Source: Syngnathus acus
Lineage: Eukaryota > Chordata > Actinopteri > Syngnathiformes > Syngnathidae
Assembly: GCF_901709675.1 (NCBI RefSeq)
Contig: NC_051104.1
Coordinates: forward strand, 2,421,001 to 2,485,000
DNA length: 64,000 nt
Reading direction: 5' to 3'
Each line of letters starts with the position of its first letter. Positions within the stretch are counted from its first letter, which is position 1. Made by a program: the position numbers and the translations under genes. Below, in pieces: positions 47,003-59,296 of the stretch. The notes below the pieces were generated by a model. It saw only the letters and a list, made by a program, of their open reading frames with translations, was not told where the DNA came from and did not search any database.

Positions 47003-50000
47003 TGCCAAGGATAGCAAGTATTTTGTCTTTGTGTGTAGAACGTTAAGGGTGATTTTAAGCCCCTCCCCTTCCCATTCTGGATAATGATTAAAGACAATCC
47101 CTACGGCGCCTCAGCCGACACTTTTTACATATAAGGTCAAATGTTCAAAGCTTTCCTCCGCTCTGCCTCCCTTTTAAAAATAGTGCAGGAAAAAAATGGG
47201 GGGAAATTAAACATTAATGGGCTGATGAATAAATATTTTGTGTCTCCAGAACTCAGCACTTTCTTGCCGTGGCTTAATTAACTCTTCCTGTAAATGAATA
47301 CATCACCTTTCAATGTCCTCCCACATTGCTCTCCCCCTCCCACACCTGCCCGCCTACCTCGCTTCATATTTAGGAAGACTTTTGTTTTCACATCGGTATG
47401 CGCATCAGCGCCATTCCACCTTATGAGCCACCATTTTAACTTACGGATTTGATCTCCCGATGATGAACGATTGATGAACGATTGCTCGGGGCACAAACGT
47501 TTGTCTTGCCGCATGGTTTTGTATTCGCCAAATAGCTGCGGAAATGTGCAGATCTTCGTTGGGGGAAACCGTCAAGATTGTATCTGACTGCCATAGGAAG
47601 GCAGGAGATCTTTTCTATCCATTATTGAATGTTCTCCGCGTGCGATGCGAGCGCGGCCCGACGTGTCGGCAAGTCGTTGCTTTTTAAAAAGGCTCTAATT
47701 CCAAGTCTGATTGATGTTGAGTGGGCGAAAAAAAGGAAGCGGCAGCTCGTAACCGGTGAGAAGAATATTCCGACACGGCGTCTTCCATCATTACCTGCGA
47801 GGTAACGATTCATCTATCGATAGCTGAATCGATTTCAAGTCCGACCATCCAGTTACATCAAGTCGTGATACAAATTGATCGGGCTGGGCTTGAACGCGTT
47901 CGTTTCTAAAATTGTCCGTCCTCAGATTCCAGCTGCCGGTCAGAAGCTCTTCTTTGGAGCCATGAATGTGACATTGCGTCATCGTGAAAAGCCGGCTGGC
48001 GCATATGGAAGGTGGTCGTGGCGACGGATCAATGGTTCATCTAACACTCTCCGCGAATATCAACAAACGTGTCCATTGCTGCGTTGACAGACAATAAATA
48101 AATAAATAAATAAATTTAAGCGAGTATCCAAACAATACGTAAGAAGGCCGAAAAGCTTTGCAACCCAAAGCAAAAAAAAAAACAATTTGATCCTTTCCCA
48201 CTCCCGTCTGATGCAAAAAAGATGAAACACAAGAAAGTTCAGCTGCATTTGGACCACTTTGGCACACATTTGAAGATGCGCCTCTCGGGAATCGCTTTCC
48301 GAGTCAGAGCGCGGCATCTCGAGCCCCCCAATAACAGCCCCACCCCCCCACCGCTTGCAAAGCGCTAGTGGCGCACAAAGAGTCCGCCGGCTATTGGCAG
48401 AGCGACGTCACTCGCCCGGAGGAGCCAGACGGGCACGAGAACAATCTCGCCAGCCCCTCGATCGTGACCGACTTCAATGAATTGCTTCATCAGCGGCGCA
48501 CCTGAGAGCGTTTCTCGGGAGCGTGGAGATAACCGTGAGGATCCCGCAGCGAGCAGCAAGGTCACCGTTGCATCAAAAGCCAGCGCCGCTTTTTTCTCCT
48601 CCTGTGTGAACTTTGCTTTGCCGGAGGAAACAATTAAGACGAGGTGCTAATGCCTTCGCACGCGCTAATTGGCACCGCTGTCATTAAGGCCTTTGGGCAA
48701 ATGTTGCCGCCATATTGCGAGCGGGGAGGGAGATCAAATCTTGGAATGGCGAATCATCTCAAATCTTCTTCCCGGCTGGAAACGCTGAAAGGTCCTTTTT
48801 CAAAGTGTCCAAGTTTGGCAGGGAGCAATCAGCGGCTCTCCGCTTGGATGCCGTGAGCGTTATCAGATGTGACAGCCGGGCCCCAACAAAGTGGCGAGCT
48901 CTTTAACGAGTCTTCTTCTTCATACTGGAGGTGAGGGCCAGATGCAATCTTCGGCCAATTTCCCGCCTCATCTTGCTGCCGCCCGTGTTTCGGTCAAAGT
49001 TGAAGGTCAAAGTTGAAAAGCTTGGAACAACAGCATTATGAAAGGCGAGCGCTTTGCCGGCCGACTCGACTATTAGCGACACGGCCTTTCGGGACTGTCC
49101 CACTGCAGGTCCGTGCGGCGGCGAGATAAAAGCCGGGCGGCTAATACGTCGGCCATCTTGAAAGTGGCTGAGACAATACAGACGTTTAAAAGGACACTTT
49201 GAGGGCCTGCCTATCGCTTTTGTTTCACAAACATCTGCCAGCGAAAAGGGGATCCTTGATCCCCCCAAAGGGCTTTCTTTCAAAATCCGTTACTAGAGCG
49301 AAACCCAGACGGTGCTGGATGAGAGGCGCACCGAGACATTCACAATGCCGACACCCCTGCCGAGGCCAAGGCTGAAAAATAAGCGTCGTTCCTTTCTTAG
49401 AGCAGCAAAACAGCCCAAGGCGGACCTTCACCCAGGCCCCATTCGTTATAAGAGCAGGGGAAAAAAAAAAATCCCCTTTTGTTCCTTTTTGGTTTTTTTG
49501 TTCCCGTCCACGAAGGACATTAAACGACTGGCGCCACAAAAGATGTTCCCGTCACGTTTTCTAACAAATGTGGATTCGCCGCCTATTTCGACTTGCTTTT
49601 GTGGAGTCAAGCGCAGAGAGAAAGCCAATCGCTGCTTTTAATTGCGCAAAAGATGTGCCAAGTGTGCCCCGGGCTTCGTGGCCAAACTTATTAACACCGG
49701 GAAGAGGAGCTCCGCTAATCACATCGTCGTCATTTACAATTCCAAAGACCTTTCGCTGCTAAATGTTGCGCTTCACTTTGGGTCAAGAATGGATTGGTAA
49801 AAATACTGCAAAAAAAATAAAAAATAATCACTCGCTCGGAGCGAGGTGTCAGAGAGCCCTCACACTCTCTCCACACGGATGTGAAGATGCTCCGAAAGCT
49901 CCTCAAAACGAGTCGACTTTCTCCCGTCCCACTTTTACAAAGAAGCCGAGCAACTTCATTAAAGCTTCTTCTTCATTTTCTGCTATTCCGGGAGCTTTAT

Positions 50001-53000
50001 TTGTTTGTTTTAAAATAGCGCAAAAAAAATAAAAAAAAGAACCCCAGCGGAGGAAAACGATAAGCAGTGCCAGGGAACATTTAAAATATCTACCAGCCAT
50101 CTTCGACAACAACGCGCATATCTCGCGGGCTTTGATAAACAAGAACATTTCGGAGGAACTGGACGCAAAACTTGCCAAGATGCTCAACGGCGGCGGCTGG
50201 ATGGCTGGCTGGCTGGCCAATCACGGCTGAGCTTGCTCACATGATGTGTGTTTAATGCAGTCATGCAGTTGATAAAATATGAAAACGGTGCGAAAGCGTG
50301 GGATTCGTAATGCCGACAATTATCGGCAGAGTAGAGGCACTCGCGATTTACATAATTAAGGCGGGGGGGGGGGGTACGGCCCTGAGCTAACTGCGTTGCA
50401 TGCCGATGAGACTCATTAATAGAGCGGCAACAACAAGTCCGCGCGTGCCGTGTACGTTTACATTAGCATGGAGCGCGTTCGCGACCTTGGCCACACACTT
50501 AACGTTCTTCGCATTAACGAGATGCATTGTTTGAAAACAACGGCGCGGAAGCTCGGCTTTCTCGCTTTCAATTTATTATTGCCAATTATTTTCACATAAA
50601 GTTACTCAAGCATTTCTGTTTGTTTGGGGCTTGGTTTTGGAGTTTGTTTGCACAAAAGCTAATTTTAGACTCAATTTGAAGCTCTCATTTGCAGGATTCA
50701 ACTTATTTTCACCTCCGACTTTGAGACCTGCTCGCTGGCTTGAAACTTGAACCCGGGTTGGATATCTCAACCTTTGCTAATTTTTGCTTTGCAACACAGA
50801 CCCACCCGGGCTCATTTTAAAACCTTTCCAACCCTCCCGCTTGGAAACCCGACCCAATTATGAAACCCAGTCTCCCATTTTGCTGGAGTCTCCTGCGTTG
50901 GGCGGTCACCGGGGTTAAAGTTCAACCCGACACAATTAGCCGTGAACGCTCTTTGATTGGAGGGCGGCGTCCCGTGCCCTCATTAAGTCTACACGGCATA
51001 GCGTAGCCGGCGGGCTCTACCTCATTACGGCAACTTGGACGGAAGAAAGATCAGCGCCCCCCCACCCCCCCTGTAGCGAAATCATTGGCGGTGAAATTTT
51101 ACCAATCCAGCCATGGTGTGAACATACGCTTGCAAAACGTAGCGCTAGTTTACCGCTAAATGCATTCTGGCCTTGCTGACATTTTATATGTTGCAGATCA
51201 GCAAAAAAAGAAGACAAACGATGCGGAGCGGCAAAGATGTGCATATGGAAGACGGCGAAACATTTGCTTGCGCATGGCTGTCAGCCAAAGCTCGTTTTGT
51301 ATGTTTGTTTTGTCACCGACAAGAACGCGGACGACTTTCACGAGGCTTCGGGTGCTAACGTTATATAGCGGCTGTTGAAAAAAAAAAAAAATTTTACGGT
51401 CATCTGTCAAGGTTAGCGTGCAGCTCTAGTTTTGCTATAAAGCCGCTTTAGTTAAGATCAAGGTTTAAGAAGTGCGGCCCTGTGACAGGCCCAGTAAATT
51501 TGCTGTTATTGTCCGACATTGTTTGGCAAGTTAGTGGAAAAACAGTCCAGTAAAAGTGACGAAGGCCAGCTACATTCATTTTGAACAAAGAATAGAAAGG
51601 GGTCACGCTAAGGAGAAAAGACAAAAATTTGATGCACCGAATGAGACGCAAACATCTGAAGGACACGTGGCCTTCTACTGCATGTTTCCACGTTTGCCCA
51701 GCTAGCCTCGCCCAGCCACACAAGCGGCACCGCCATATTGACCCAAGTTAAAATTTTACAAAAATCACGTCGAGTCATCGGCATCTCGAAGCACGTGACT
51801 CGGCCACTCGGACGGATGGACGAACGTTCGTCCAAAAGGTGACGCGGCCATGTCAAGGTGAGCCGTTTTCAATATCGATGAGAGGCCCAGCCTATTTAAG
51901 GGATATTGGCTTTTTAGCAGCGGGGCCCATTTGCGTTGCTCATTGCGGTGATTTAGTGGCAGGCCGCGTGTGCTCTGGCATCTATTCATCTGTGTTTAAC
52001 ATCTACGGGGTCACGGGTTCACCCGCTCGCCCGCCTTTCCCGGCGGAGCTTATTAACCGCCGGCGCAACCGCTAGCACTCCTTGTTAATTACATAAATGG
52101 ATATGAAGGCGGCCAAATAGAGCACATCCCCAGTTTGAGCCCATAAATCAGTGTAAGTAAATCTGCAGGGGAGGTTGGCCGGCCGGCCGGCGGCTACGAC
52201 GCCATCGCTTCTTCCATCTTCACGTTTTTCCAAAGAGTGGACTTTTGTGAGCTCGCCGCCGTAAATACTCAAACGCAAATGTCAGGCCTGGCTATAAACG
52301 GATACATCAAATAGATAATCTCATTAGGCAAGTAAATAAAGTGTGAAATGAAATGTAGCTTTGTACTTTCACCTCCAGCGGGGGTTAAAAAGTCCTTATC
52401 GCTAATTAGCTCCTTTTAACGTGCTTGTTTACTTACTGCCTTATCGAGCAGCACAATCGCTTTTTAAAATGATTTTGTTGATACAATTACACGAAAAGGG
52501 CCGAGATGGAGAGCCAGCGAGAGAGAACTCGCATCATAATGTCGGATTAGCGCGATGAAGGCTTTACTGAACTGTCATTTAGACGGCTAGCTAATGTTAG
52601 CGGATTAGCGAGCTGTGTGTGCTACTGCTATCCCAAAAAGCTTTGACAATAAAAACATTTATGCAACATTTTTCAAGCTAGTAAAAATCTAAAAGGTGGC
52701 TTCCCATCATTCCAAAATTATTTAATTAAATCAATAGCCACCTTCTGGAAATTTGCTTATTTTGTGTGTCGGAATGTCGCGCGACACAAACGTTTCTCCT
52801 CATAAAAGTGCAGAAAACGTACTTAATGCATCTTTTAGTTTGAATAACGCCGTAAAGCGCATTGCGCGTTGCACGCCAGAGACTCTGCGCAATGCTAAGC
52901 GATCAATAGCGAGCAGGTTATTAATATTTTCTTTTATGTGGGAGACTTGAGACGGGGCCCTTTCCCCCCCGCACCGCCACCAAAACAGCAGGATTATGAA

Positions 53001-54452
53001 AGGGAGCAAAAAGGCTTTGATGCTTAATAATATATGTTGGCGAGACGTAAAAATAGAAGTCGCAGGAGATGCCGACCGGCAAAAGTCACTCTTGCTTTCG
53101 AGGTAGCGAACTAAAAATATCGCTTTTCAGACCCACAACGACACGACGCGTGTTGATGTGCGTGCGCTTGGGTAAAGGAAGTGTACACGATTTTTTTTCT
53201 TGGCTATTCCCACTCATGTTGGGAAAATGCTAAACGAATAAATAAATAAATAAATAACCAAAAACATCCCACTTCTTCCAAATGAACGGCATTAATTGGC
53301 CCACTGCTGGGCCCTGTGTAGCTTTCCCCACGGCTCTTTTGGGTTTTTATTTTTTCCCTTGCTAACCTTGAAGGGAAAAATCAATTATTTCCTTTCAGCC
53401 CCGAGGTGCTGCAACGCCTCCCTCGCCGCAATCAGCAGCCACATCACAACACATTAGCCAAAAACACACGTGGATGTTTGTTGGTGGGTATTTTGTTTGT
53501 TTATCAGAATCGCCTACAGGAAGAAAAAAAAAAAAAGAAGTGAATTCCTTATTAGGATCACGAGTGGTTCCGCGGTATCGTTTTTTTAATTCTCTCGGTA
53601 GGACGTCCGTCCAAGCCTGCGGTGATTCCCGTTGGCCATTTTCTCTCTCCGGTGAAGTGATTAGCGATGTAAAAGCTTAGCTTCATTTAGCAATGAACAG
53701 CAACGACGTTACACTTGTTGAAATCCACATACGCCAGGCGTCTAATGTCTACTTTTATGTCTTCTATGTACATAAAACATGAACTATATTAGCAGTTTGG
53801 AAAGCACGCATTATGAAAACACAGCAAATATGAATAACTCCACCTCGGAATTGAATGGATTCTTCTTTGGTTTGGTCTGGAAAATGGAATGAATCAGCCT
53901 GGAAATTTGTTTAGTGCCAGGTGCAGCGATGAGTCGAAGCAAGTGAGCAAGGACGCAACGCGCACAGAACGAAAACACATCGACACCTTGAGGGAGGTCA
54001 TAAAAAAAAAAAAAAAAAGGAGTCAAGGTTCCAAGAAGCAAGGCCTGGCATAAAGAAACGCGGGCACTCGCTTCCAAGGATCCAAGACGCAAATTTCAAT
54101 TTGGAAGGAATTCACTTGCCGGTGATGGCGGAGTGACTTCAAGGCGAGATCGACGCTTTGGAAGATTTGAATGGCAACGTCTCGGCGGGGGATGGAGATG
54201 ACCTGAAGGTGGAACAAAAGTCTCCTTGGGCAAAGTTGAATCCCCAACAACATTTTAAAAAAGGGGTTTCAGTTCTCCTGCAGCAGGATTTTGTAGTATA
54301 AAAAGTCCTGTAAAATGTTAATAGAATTTGGTACAACCTAAATAAAATTATTAGAAAACGCAAACATTTCCAGTTGTTCTGGCTTTGTGAAATTTGGTGT
54401 CAAAATGAAAAACTAGATATTATAACACTTGACTTATCAGTCCACATGTGCC

Positions 54453-54540
54453 ATTATTTATTTATTCATGTATATATTTATGTATGTATTTATATATGTA
54501 TTTATGTATGTCTTTATATATGTATGTCTATTTATTTATT
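54453..54540. repeat. degenerate TATT/TATG tetranucleotide repeat
   Basis: 88 bp of interleaved TTTA, TGTA and TATA units. Confidence 0.85.
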
Positions 54541-56839
54541 GACAATTATAATTGGCCAAAGCGGCCTAAGGGCGAAGTTGCAGCGCCACCTGTTGCTCGG
54601 GAGTGCCCTTGACAACCTGCCTCTCTGTTTGCCTTAAACAAACAAAAAAAGGTGAGCTGCTATGATATCGTCGATCCTGTTTTCTGCCTCATTATCAAGC
54701 ATCAATCCCTCATGTCAGTCAAATCAAATGAAAACATCTCCCTTACTGTCTCCGACGGCTTTCATATCAAGGTGACTTCCACCACTCCGCCTACGAAACG
54801 GCAGTCGGGAAGAAAGCGCCTCAAATCCTTATCTGATGGAGGCTTTGCGGGCCAATATTCGCAGCAAATGTGCGCCGGCGGCCGGTTTTGAGAAGGAGGG
54901 CGGCTCGGCATTTTGCGGTTCATACCTGAAGGAAGCTAATTAGCCAAAGACGGGCGCGTTTAATCACGTTGCGCCTGCTCAGCGCGGCCGCCTCGACTTC
55001 ATTTATTAAAACGATGATGACTTTAAATGAAGCCATCATTCACTGTCGCGGCTCGGGCGTGGGCCGCACCTGAGGTCGAATTTTTTCACGGGCCTCGCGT
55101 GCGTGCGCGCAACTGTTTGAAATTAGCCGCGTTCAAATATGCAAGGCCATGCTTTGTCCCGTCTTACGACCCTTTACAACCTTGCGCGCACTTCAAAAAA
55201 GTTTCTCGCCGAGGTAGGAAGTCTTCAATTGACATTCATTTTCTGGCGCCGATAAAATTTTCACAAAAGGGGCTTAGACAATAAAAAGACCTTGTTGGGC
55301 AATCGACTTCGCGTGTCATAAAATGAAATAAAAATAATAATTCTGCCTTCCGAAACTTCTTTTCAAACGCAACATTTCGACTTTTGCTCCACATGTGGAT
55401 TTTCTGACTGGTAAAATCTCATTTCGAGTCCTCGCAGCTTCGTCGATGCGTGACTTCCACATACGAGCGGCGTAATGACGTCCTTTGCGATTGCAAGCAG
55501 ATTGAAGTCGATACTCGTATATGCTCCGCGTCGCGCCTTTTAATTACCGCCAACAGAATGCCGGCGTGATTATGTTTGATTAGTCAAAGAGGCCACTGAT
55601 TTATTCCCGCGCCGCGCCAGCGACCAGATGTTTAATAATAACGCTCGCCGTCCAAAGTGTGCGGCTAATGTTGCGGGTTCTTCATGTTGCAAGAAGAGGA
55701 ACATCCACAAGCGCAAAATGGCTCCACTCCACCTGGACGATGAAGTGCATTTGCATCTTAAGAGCAAAGAGATGAGCAGATGCTCCTTCGATAACGTGTG
55801 GACGGCCGTGTGCCAACGAAACATTTACCAACCGTAGAATACGCTTAGCATAAGTTGGACGAGTCAAGTCTGTACGGCGAGTGCTGGAAAAAGACAAAAG
55901 TAATCAATAGAAATGCCCGAGTGCTTCGGTGACACGCGGCCAGCGCGGCTTTAGCGGGCGTGACGGATGTTTCGTCCCGGCGAGCCCTCTCGTTAAAATG
56001 AAACCGACGGGCCCGGGAAGAGCGGCGGCTTTCGGCCGTCCGAGACGGGACAAAGTAGCATTTCCAAAATATGGCTTTTGACTTTGTGGGGGAACATATA
56101 ACTGCTGTCTACTATTGTGGCGAATTACAGCGTGCGGCGGTGCCAGAGAAGAATCTTTCCAAAGTTGACATTGTATGATGGTAAGAGTTTGCAATTTCTT
56201 CTTGTTGCTTTAATCAGGCGGAAATTGAAGGTGATGAGCGGCGTCGGCGGGAGGCCCCGACGGCGCTCTGCCTATTCTTTGATGTTGTTGTTGCGGCTGT
56301 TGCGCCGCCCCGTCATTTGAATATCACAGAGCGGGAGCGCCGACTCGGCCACTGGCGGCGCCTTTGTTTGCCGTGATTAAAGCAGGTGTCGCGCGGGCTC
56401 GCGCGCCTTAATGACACGTCCCATTTAAATCGCTGTCACTCGCCCGCCGAGGGGGGGGCGGAGGGGGAAATGTTTGTTTTGCGGGACCTGCCACGTACTT
56501 GAAACGCATCTGCTTTGCATAAGCTTAACCTAGCTTTGCAAATGAGATGGCTCAACTTTGCAAACCTGGAAAGACCTACAAGAAACTTTGGAGCTCACCC
56601 ACGCTGGGAGAGTGGACGGGAAAGTCAGCCAACAAGCCACACCGTGCAGAAATTAAAGCCGCAAATCCAAATTATATCGATTAATTTATGAATCGGCAAC
56701 TCATTTGAGTCGCCATTAATAGTCGTCGAGGCAACTTGGTGCTAAGTGACTTTCACATTTATTCTATCTTGTGTGTGTGCATGCGTGCGGGTGCGTGTGC
56801 GTGTGCGTGTGTGAGAGCAAGAACGAGTGCGAGAAAGAG

Positions 56840-56842
<3 letters not shown>

Positions 56843-56934
<92 letters not shown>
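56843..56934. repeat. (GA)46 microsatellite
   Basis: 92 bp of uninterrupted GA, preceded by related GCGTGTGC and GCGAGA sequence. Confidence 0.97.
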
Positions 56935-56937
<3 letters not shown>

Positions 56938-57299
56938 CTCAACCGTAGCGTGCTGCCGACCGCCCAACTGCACCGCGCTGGTCGCATTATTGTGACAGAG
57001 CCCTCGCTGAAATTTAGAAAATATTTTTAAAGTTCTGATGTACTTTCTAAAATGTAAGTGGACCTCAGTGCGCAGGGAGCTTAATTTGGTGCGGTCGCGT
57101 AACCGCAGCGCGCCGGGCGCTCACTGTCGCATTGCTTAAAGAGCGCCTTTGTGTTGTAGGATGGCTTTACTGCTCCCACTTGCTTTCTTTGGAGGCATGA
57201 TTAGGGGTTAATACAATCCTCAAAGTAACGAAATTACAATAACGAACGGAGTCAGTCGGCATCCGGCCCGCGCGGTCGGGTTTTCTCGGGTCCTTTCGG

Positions 57300-57424
57300 C
57301 TCATCTCGAGAGGTTCAACCTCCGAATTTTGTTGGACAACCGAAGCAAAAAAATCTCGAATTTTTTTGTTCGAATTCCGATTTGTTCGAGAACCGGGACG
57401 TTCGAAAACCGAGGTTTGACTGTA
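57300..57424. repeat. probable dispersed repeat (TTCGAA-rich element)
   Basis: Contains repeated TTCGA/CGAATT words and ends GTTCGAAAACCGAGGTTTGACTGTA. This arrangement resembles a dispersed fish repeat I recall by its CCTCGGTTTTCGAAC end. No ORF and no clear inverted termini were seen in this copy. Confidence 0.45.
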
Positions 57425-57631
57425 CTCCCAGACTTCCCTGCCACTTGTGCGCTGTACAGAAAGCCAATTATGGGACTAAATTGGAATAGCTGGTCTCTGG
57501 ACACTGGAAAAACTGGTTTCAGATACCCAGCAATTGACACATTAGCAATTAAAAAAAAGAAAAAATATATATATATATTCAAAACTTCTGGCTCCCACAC
57601 CAGCATATGCCTGCCATGGTCGGGACCTTGT

Positions 57632-57703
57632 GGTTCCATGGTGTAATGGTTAGCACACTGGACTCTGAATCCACTGATCTGAGTTCAAGTCTCAGTGGAA
57701 CCT
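57632..57703 (+). tRNA. tRNA-Gln (anticodon CTG)
   Basis: A 72-nt cloverleaf. The acceptor stem GGTTCCA/TGGAACC is perfect, the D stem GTG/CAC is intact, the anticodon loop is CTCTGAA with CTG at 57665-57667, and the T arm CTGAG-TTCAAGT-CTCAG is perfect. One anticodon-stem pair (C27-C43) is mismatched. The sequence is close to the vertebrate tRNA-Gln(CTG) I recall. A T5 Pol III terminator follows within 10 nt. It heads a tandem array of seven. Confidence 0.78.
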
Positions 57704-57794
57704 CAACCTTTTTGGCATTTACCTATTCCTATCTATACTGCTTTTGAGCTGCTCTATAAAACCATATACGTAACTTCCATGAAATAATGGCATG

Positions 57795-57866
57795 AGTTCC
57801 ATAGTGTAGTGGTAAGTGCTCTGGACTCTCACCGCAGCGACCTGAGTTCAAGTCTCAGTGGAACCT
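57795..57866 (+). tRNA. tRNA-like copy 2, Gln-type body with CTC anticodon
   Basis: 72 nt. The acceptor is AGTTCCA/TGGAACC (first pair A-C), the T arm is perfect, and the anticodon loop is CTCTCAC (CTC, Glu). The anticodon stem has two mismatches (G30-G40, A31-C39). TTTT follows within 10 nt. It is nearly identical to copy 7, including the upstream flank. Confidence 0.45.
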
Positions 57867-57954
57867 CAACTATTTTGGCATTTGCCTATTCCTATATATG
57901 CTTGCGAGCTGCTCCATTAAACCATATACGTAACTTCCATGAAACAATGGCGTG

Positions 57955-58026
57955 GTTTCCATGCTGTAGTGGTTAGTGCTGTGGACTCTCACCCCAGCGA
58001 CCTGAGTTCAAGTCTCCGTGGGACCT
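57955..58026 (+). tRNA. tRNA-like copy 3, CTC anticodon, degenerate
   Basis: 72 nt with GTTTCCA/TGGGACC acceptor (one mismatch, one G-T) and a T arm broken by one change (CTGAG/CTCCG). The loop is CTCTCAC and a T6 run follows. It is likely a pseudogene or weak gene. Confidence 0.38.
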
Positions 58027-58121
58027 CAACTTTTTTGGCATTTACCTATTCCCATGTATGCTATTTGCTTGTGAGCTGCTCCATAAAACCATATAGGTAA
58101 CTTTCATGTATTAATGGTGTG

Positions 58122-58193
58122 GGTTCCATAGTGTAGTGGTTAGTGCTATGGACTCTCACCCCAGTGACCTGAGTTCAAGTCTCAGTGGAACCT
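58122..58193 (+). tRNA. tRNA-like copy 4, Gln-type body with CTC anticodon
   Basis: 72 nt with a perfect GGTTCCA/TGGAACC acceptor and perfect T arm. The loop is CTCTCAC, with mismatches at 27-43 and 31-39 in the anticodon stem. TTTT follows. It is one of the best-preserved CTC copies. Confidence 0.5.
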
Positions 58194-58297
58194 TAACCAT
58201 TTTGGAATTTACCTATTCCTATTTATACTATTCCTATATCTGGCTTGTGAGCTGCTCCATAAAACCATATACGTAACTTCCATGGAATATTTGTGTG

Positions 58298-58369
58298 CGT
58301 TCCATAGTGTAGTGGTTAATGCTCTGGTCTCTCACCCCGGTGACCTGAGCTCAAGTCTCAGTGGAACCT
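58298..58369 (+). tRNA. tRNA-like copy 5, CTC anticodon
   Basis: 72 nt. The acceptor starts CGTTCCA, losing the first pair. The anticodon loop is CTCTCAC and the anticodon stem is mostly paired (T31-C39 mismatch). The T arm has GAGCTCAAGTC, where the invariant TTC is changed to CTC, so the B box is damaged. Confidence 0.35.
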
Positions 58370-58464
58370 GAACTATTTTGACATTTACCTATTCCTGTCT
58401 ATGCTATTTGCTTGTGAGCTGCTCCATAAAACCATATAGGTAACTTCCATGGATTAATGCTGTG

Positions 58465-58536
58465 GGTTCCATACTGTAGTGGTTAGTGCTCCGGACTCTC
58501 ACCCCAGCGACCAGAGTTCAAGTCTCAGTGGAACCT
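58465..58536 (+). tRNA. tRNA-like copy 6, Gln-type body with CTC anticodon
   Basis: 72 nt. The acceptor GGTTCCA/TGGAACC is perfect and the loop is CTCTCAC. There are mismatches at 28-42 and 31-39, the D stem is weakened (C10), and one T-stem pair is changed. TTTT follows within 10 nt. Confidence 0.42.
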
Positions 58537-58629
58537 CAAGTATTTTGGCATTTACCTATTCCTATCTATACTATTTACTTGAGCTGCTCTATAAAACCAT
58601 ATACATAACTTCCATGAAATAATGGCATG

Positions 58630-58701
58630 AGTTCCATAGTGTAGTGGTAAGTGCTCTGGACTCTCACTGCAGCGACCTGAGTTCAAATCCCAGTGGGACC
58701 A
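58630..58701 (+). tRNA. tRNA-like copy 7, CTC anticodon, fused to telomere-like repeats
   Basis: 72 nt with AGTTCCA/TGGGACC acceptor and loop CTCTCAC. Its 3' flank is not the TTTT-bearing spacer of the other copies. It passes straight into AAAAAGAGTTAGGG and the hexamer array, so it has no close Pol III terminator. Confidence 0.4.
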
Positions 58702-59252
58702 AAAAGAGTTAGGGTTAGGGTAAGAGCTAGGATTAGGGTAAAAGCTAAGGTTAGGGTAAGAGCTAGGGTTAGGGCTAGGGTAAGAGTTAGGATTAGGGTA
58801 AGACCTAGGGTTAGGGTAAGAGTTAGGATTAGGGTAAGAGCTAGGGTTAGCGTTAGGGTAAGAGCTAGGGTTAAGGTTAGAGCTAAGATTAGGGTAAGAG
58901 CTAGGGTTAGGATTAGGGCTAGGGTTAGGGTAAGAGTAAGGGTTAGGGTAAGAGCTAGGGTTAAGGTTAGAGCTAGGGTTAGGGTAAGAGTTAGGATTAG
59001 GGTAAGAGCTAGGGTTAGGGTTAGAGCTAGAGAAAGAGCTAGGGTTAGGGTTAGGGTTAAGGTTAGGAATAGGGTAAGAGCTAGGGTTAGGGTTACGGTT
59101 AGGGTTAGGAATAGGGTAAGAGTTAGGGTTAGGGTTAGGAATAGGGTAAGAGGTAGGGTTAAGGTTAGAGCTAGGGTAAGAGGTAGGGTTAAGGTTAGGG
59201 CTAGGGTAAGAGGTAGGGTTAAGGTTAGAGCTAGGGTTAGGGGCTAGGGTTA

Positions 59253-59296
59253 GGACTCTCACCCCAGCGACCTGCGTTCAACTCCCAGTGGGACCA
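59253..59296 (+). pseudogene. tRNA 3' half inside the hexamer array (first)
   Basis: GGACTCTCACCCCAGCGACC and the following T arm and acceptor 3' strand match the CTC copies from the anticodon arm to the end. The 5' half is absent and replaced by hexamer repeats. Confidence 0.85.

Larger units (their letters stand above)
40481..57299. other. gene-free upstream region (about 17 kb)
   Basis: I find no exon chain, RNA gene or transposase here. It contains simple repeats (listed separately) and stretches of even complexity with TAATTA or ATTAG cores, for example 46255-46480, 50280-50370, 52370-52470 and 56350-56450. These could be distal enhancers. A further cadherin or other neighbour gene is not visible. 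Confidence 0.6.
57632..58701 (+). repeat. tandem tRNA array, seven units of about 165 bp
   Basis: Starts are spaced 163, 160, 167, 176, 167 and 165 bp apart. The spacers are homologous too: TTTTGGCATTTACCTATTCC, a TATGCTATTTGCTTG-type segment, GAGCTGCTCCATAAAACCAT and TAACTTCCATG. The whole unit, not just the tRNA, was therefore amplified. Confidence 0.9.

Noticed and set aside
48091-48115. AATA tetranucleotide run (also near 53237-53258)
   Set aside because: Short ordinary simple repeats without further structure.
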